Below are positions 62,601 to 64,000 of a stretch of 64,000 bases of DNA, in pieces. The translations under genes and the position numbers were made by a program. Numbering within the stretch: position 1 is the stretch's first letter; each line of letters opens with the position of its first letter. Source of the stretch: Parabacteroides merdae ATCC 43184 (GTDB lineage: Bacteria > Bacteroidota > Bacteroidia > Bacteroidales > Tannerellaceae); contig NZ_CP102286.1 of assembly GCF_025151215.1 (NCBI RefSeq), positions 3,658,001 through 3,722,000 on the forward strand, given 5' to 3'. Under the pieces are notes generated by a model. That model was not told where the DNA came from. It saw only the letters and a list, made by a program, of their open reading frames with translations, and made no database searches.

Positions 62601-62756
62601 TTTCACAGAAATTGTTTGTTGTGATACATGAGACAAACCAGTTGTTTGTTTTTTAAATGAAGTTGGCATGCTCATTCTTTCCCCAGCCTGTATATTTTGG
62701 GCTGTGGCCATTCCGATTAGAATAAGCATAAGACTTCGTGATACAAGTTTTTCCAT
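59628..62756 (-). CDS. SusC/RagA-family TonB-linked outer-membrane transporter 1
   Basis: 1042 residues. Signal peptide, a CarboxypepD_reg-like domain (about 48-125: VKGNVRDQSGEPMAGVNVIV, SNGNFTLNVPSTSIKI), plug (VAQALTGKVPGLSTIQYSG, IENITVLKDASATAVFGVRG) and a beta-barrel ending FNIGLNLNF. It imports glycan fragments with the SusD lipoprotein directly downstream. It is the first gene of the leftward PUL, which runs SusC-SusD-SusC-SusD-beta-helix-sensor, so the PUL promoter should lie at 62.76-63.0 kb. Confidence 0.95.
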   Translation of the reverse strand: MEKLVSRSLMLILIGMATAQNIQAGERMSMPTSFKKQTTGLSHVSQQTISVKGNVRDQSGEPMAGVNVIVEGTTIGTMTDSNGNFTLNVPSTSIKIKFSYIGYEDQIVLIKNNRNLNITLNENSEMLDEVQIIGYGTQKKITVTGAVSSVGTKDILKSPVPNVAQALTGKVPGLSTIQYSGQPGADDPAIFVRGIGSLDAKRAAPLVMVDGVERSFFRLDPNEIENITVLKDASATAVFGVRGANGVILVTTKRGEEGKAQISVSTSASLQKPIRLYEYANSYDYAVAFNEKLTNDGASPVFGEKILDAFKNHTDPLLYPDMDWMELILKPTSFQSQHNLSISGGTDRVRYFTSVGILTQNGLFRSFDAGYNSNFTYNRYNYRANLDIDVTRSTLLKINLGGRLEDTKEPNTKSNLFTFLTRVTPFGGAGLYDGKWIHTSPDNIGWDKGALENADPFECFFGKGYNQRIYNEINLDLSLQQKLDFLTKGLSLNIKGSYNSGYTHRKNRYKEIPYYTAHRDPETNELFFRKFREESQLYFEESTDRGRNWYLEGSLNYDRKFGKHQVGALILYNQWRDQYPDPAQFDYVSIPRGYVGLVGRATYNFDNRYMVDFNVGYNGSENFAPGHRYGIFPAFSAGWILSEEKFMKNQSFINYLKIRGSYGIVGNDLMNTKSRFFYLPDAYNPYGTSYNFGVDVSGNRDGATELQMGNPLVSWEKAGKQNYGLDFSILDEHLSGSFDYFIEKRHDILTTRNTAPNFIAITMPVVNIGKVDNKGFELVLKWNHSIGDFKYWINGNLSYAKNKIVYKDEIPHKYPWLYETGQSVGQPFGFIFDGFVTEADLESGKLPDHKLDLKPGDAKYKDLNGDNIIDDNDQCPIGNPIYPQLTAGITAGFEYKGFDFSMLWAGSGKVSRFISAGLRVPFGGGNYGLLQYMIDDHWTPETAETAKTPRFSGAANANNYTRNSTLWLKDASYIRLKNVQIGYTFKGEWMKKIHLKNMRIYASGENLLTFDHLKIADPEATDDKQFQYPLQMIFNIGLNLNF

Positions 62757-62786
62757 TTATAGATGTTTTATGGTAAAATTTTATGA

Positions 62787-62794
62787 CAAAGTAA
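62787..62794 (-). promoter_or_regulatory. Candidate -7 box for the PUL operon
   Basis: On the minus strand TTACTTTG, one base off TAnnTTTG, about 30 bp upstream of the first SusC start. I found no -33 TTTG at the usual spacing. Confidence 0.4.
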
Positions 62795-62979
62795 CATGTT
62801 TTAGACATTATGAGAAGATGAAATTTTATTCAAATGTGTTCAAAATCTATTCATGATATTCCATTATATGGTTAAAATTCAAGATTCAGCTATTTCAGAA
62901 CCATAAGTTTAACATTATTGATAGAGATATAAATATCTAAAATCCGTCTATTTTTAGAATAACTGTAATAAATCTCATC

Positions 62980-63011
62980 CGCTGTAAATGAGATGATCTC
63001 CATTTACAGCG
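62980..63011. repeat. Strong inverted repeat upstream of SusC 1
   Basis: CGCTGTAAATG and CATTTACAGCG (11 bp each) flank AGATGATCTC, which is itself almost symmetrical, so nearly the whole 32 bp folds with one bulge. It lies 224 bp upstream of the SusC start. It could be an operator for the PUL or an RNA hairpin; no T run. Confidence 0.6.
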
Positions 63012-63354
63012 TACTTATAGTTTAAACAAACGGTTTATGCTAAAGAACTGATGAATATTATACATAAATATTAGTAAGTCTGAATGAAAAGAAAGCAATA
63101 TCTTTTTCCTCCTTTAGATTGTTTGAAAACTTTATTTTTCAATCTTTGAACTGTTAATTTGTAACTTGTTCGTTAAAAAGAAGATGTGCCTTAGTTTTGA
63201 CACATCCCCTTGCTTTTTCTTTTGTTTTCAGTGATCCGTCTGGAATCTGAATGTTATTTATAACATGACTGATTATCAAATCGATTTTGAGTGTTGCCAT
63301 TTCAATCCACTGATTCCACCTTGTGACAGTTTCCGCATTATACTTGCGGTCTAA

Positions 63355-63497
63355 TCGACAATCCTGTTATCTTTATATGACAAGAAGAAAATATAAGATA
63401 TTATTTGAATAGACGATATAACTTTATAGATGCTAAAGTCGTTGTCGCAACAGAAGAGGATATTGTTGTAACTCCAAAAGCATATGACGGCTTTTAA
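63355..63497 (+). other. Possible gene remnant without start codon
   Basis: An open stretch of about 47 codons reads ...RRYNFIDAKVVVATEEDIV then VTPKAYDGF and stop. It looks protein-like in composition, but I cannot assign a family and there is no clear start. It may be the tail of a deleted gene or chance. Confidence 0.2.
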
Positions 63498-63610
63498 CAA
63501 CCATATGTAGGTCATAATACAGTCCGGGGATTATGCTTTGGTATCCTAAAAGAGGTAAACGTAATCCTTAATTTCTGCTTAATACTTATTTTGTACTTTG
63601 ACTAACAAAC

Positions 63611-64000
63611 TTAATTGGAACTTGAATCTTCGCTTAATTGGACAATTTGACGATATTCTCCGGCAACCCATACGCTATCGTTTTCCTCGAAAACTGTTTG
63701 GGATGAAAGATTCATTATCGGTCTCCCGTCCCGTTCGATACCCAAGATTAGACATGCGTTCTTTTCCCGAATGCCAGACTGTTGAATTGACTGACCGATC
63801 AACTGAGATCCCGGTTCAATATTGAATTGCTCTATTTTTATATTTTTATTGGTGCTTTGTGTCAACCGATCTCTATGTTCTTTTTCCTGTTTTTGCATTA
63901 TTCCTTGGAAGATATCCAATTCTTCATCTGTTCCAACAATTATGATCTTGTCAAAAGGGTAAAGGCGTTCCTCACCTTTTGGTATATTGATTTGTTGTTC
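63611..64000 (-). CDS. RCK_C (TrkA-C) domain protein, N-terminus outside window
   Basis: The frame is open to the right edge. The first visible part (EQQINIPKGEERLYPFDKII, VGTDEELDIFQGIMQKQEKE) is the end of one RCK_C-like domain. Then a second full one: FNIEPGSQLIGQSIQQSGI, ACLILGIERDGRPIMN, and DSVWVAGEYRQIVQL. RCK_C domains bind ligands (nucleotide or ion) and gate cation transporters. The missing N-terminal part is probably a cation/proton antiporter or related membrane protein, which I cannot see. Confidence 0.75.
   Translation of the reverse strand, partial: EQQINIPKGEERLYPFDKIIIVGTDEELDIFQGIMQKQEKEHRDRLTQSTNKNIKIEQFNIEPGSQLIGQSIQQSGIREKNACLILGIERDGRPIMNLSSQTVFEENDSVWVAGEYRQIVQLSEDSSSN

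Larger units (their letters stand above)
62795..63610. other. AT-rich intergenic region upstream of the PUL
   Basis: About 0.8 kb without a convincing gene. It contains a strong dyad at 62980-63011, a short decayed inverted repeat at about 63182-63212 (GATGTG...CACATC, with TTTTGACACA reminiscent of the 37.8-kb element end), and a possible gene remnant at 63355-63497. The right end abuts the RCK_C gene. Confidence 0.6.

Noticed and set aside
1..64000. tRNA, rRNA, prophage or integrative element
   Set aside because: No T-loop-like tRNA pattern, integrase, phage structural or conjugation gene was recognised by eye.

Overview
The window looks like a chromosomal segment of a gut-type Bacteroidales bacterium, most likely Parabacteroides or a close relative. 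The genus is inferred. The order is supported by two SusC/SusD pairs with a hybrid two-component sensor, DUF4493/PCMD lipoproteins, TAnnTTTG-type (Bacteroides -7) promoter boxes, and very short intergenic gaps with little Shine-Dalgarno signal. No tRNA, rRNA or cas gene was seen.

Layout. 1-5.3 kb is an AT-rich cell-surface glycan island: a GT9 heptosyltransferase-like gene cut by the left edge, a GT4-like transferase, a WaaP-like kinase, a GT2-like transferase, a DUF5672 protein and a GT32-like transferase. 5.3-19.9 kb is a higher-GC housekeeping block: nucleotide-sugar dehydrogenase, RNase HI, shikimate kinase, alanine dehydrogenase, KorAB, PEP carboxykinase, a thioredoxin-like lipoprotein, a YifB/ComM ATPase, an HU-like protein and an AraC regulator. 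Set in it are an MNT/HEPN toxin-antitoxin pair whose toxin is broken by a stop codon, and a remnant of a VirE/DUF3874 gene.

20.2-29.6 kb is a tight six-gene operon of exported proteins: five lipoproteins with DUF4493-like and/or PCMD-like domains plus one beta-barrel. It lies divergent from the AraC gene. A second, intact MNT/HEPN pair follows. Then comes a 41-bp-periodic array of small palindromes leading into a 1280-residue secreted repeat protein. 34.5-41 kb returns to housekeeping: metG, a WbpE-like aminotransferase and WbpB-like oxidoreductase separated by an inverted-repeat element, an Lrp regulator divergent from metY. 41-43.3 kb is a leftward operon of a GntR/YtrA regulator, a frameshifted slipin and a retropepsin-like lipoprotein.

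43.3-47.3 kb is an IS66-family element with an IS256-family element inserted inside it; both keep inverted repeats and target duplications. 47.4-62.8 kb is an AT-rich leftward polysaccharide utilisation locus: SusC-SusD-SusC-SusD-beta-helix protein-hybrid two-component sensor. The right edge cuts an RCK_C (TrkA-C) domain protein.

How the parts work together. The KorAB, Ald and PckA genes link 2-oxoacid, alanine and PEP/oxaloacetate metabolism in an anaerobe. The dehydrogenase at 5.3 kb and the WbpE/WbpB-like pair at 36.6-38.9 kb could jointly make a diacetamido-uronic acid sugar nucleotide for the surface glycan. The PUL sensor probably drives the SusCD genes. The most unusual signals are the 41-bp palindrome array, the 22-bp tandem dyads before the HU-like gene, the pair of MNT/HEPN modules (one dead, one intact), the DUF4493/PCMD operon and the nested insertion sequences.
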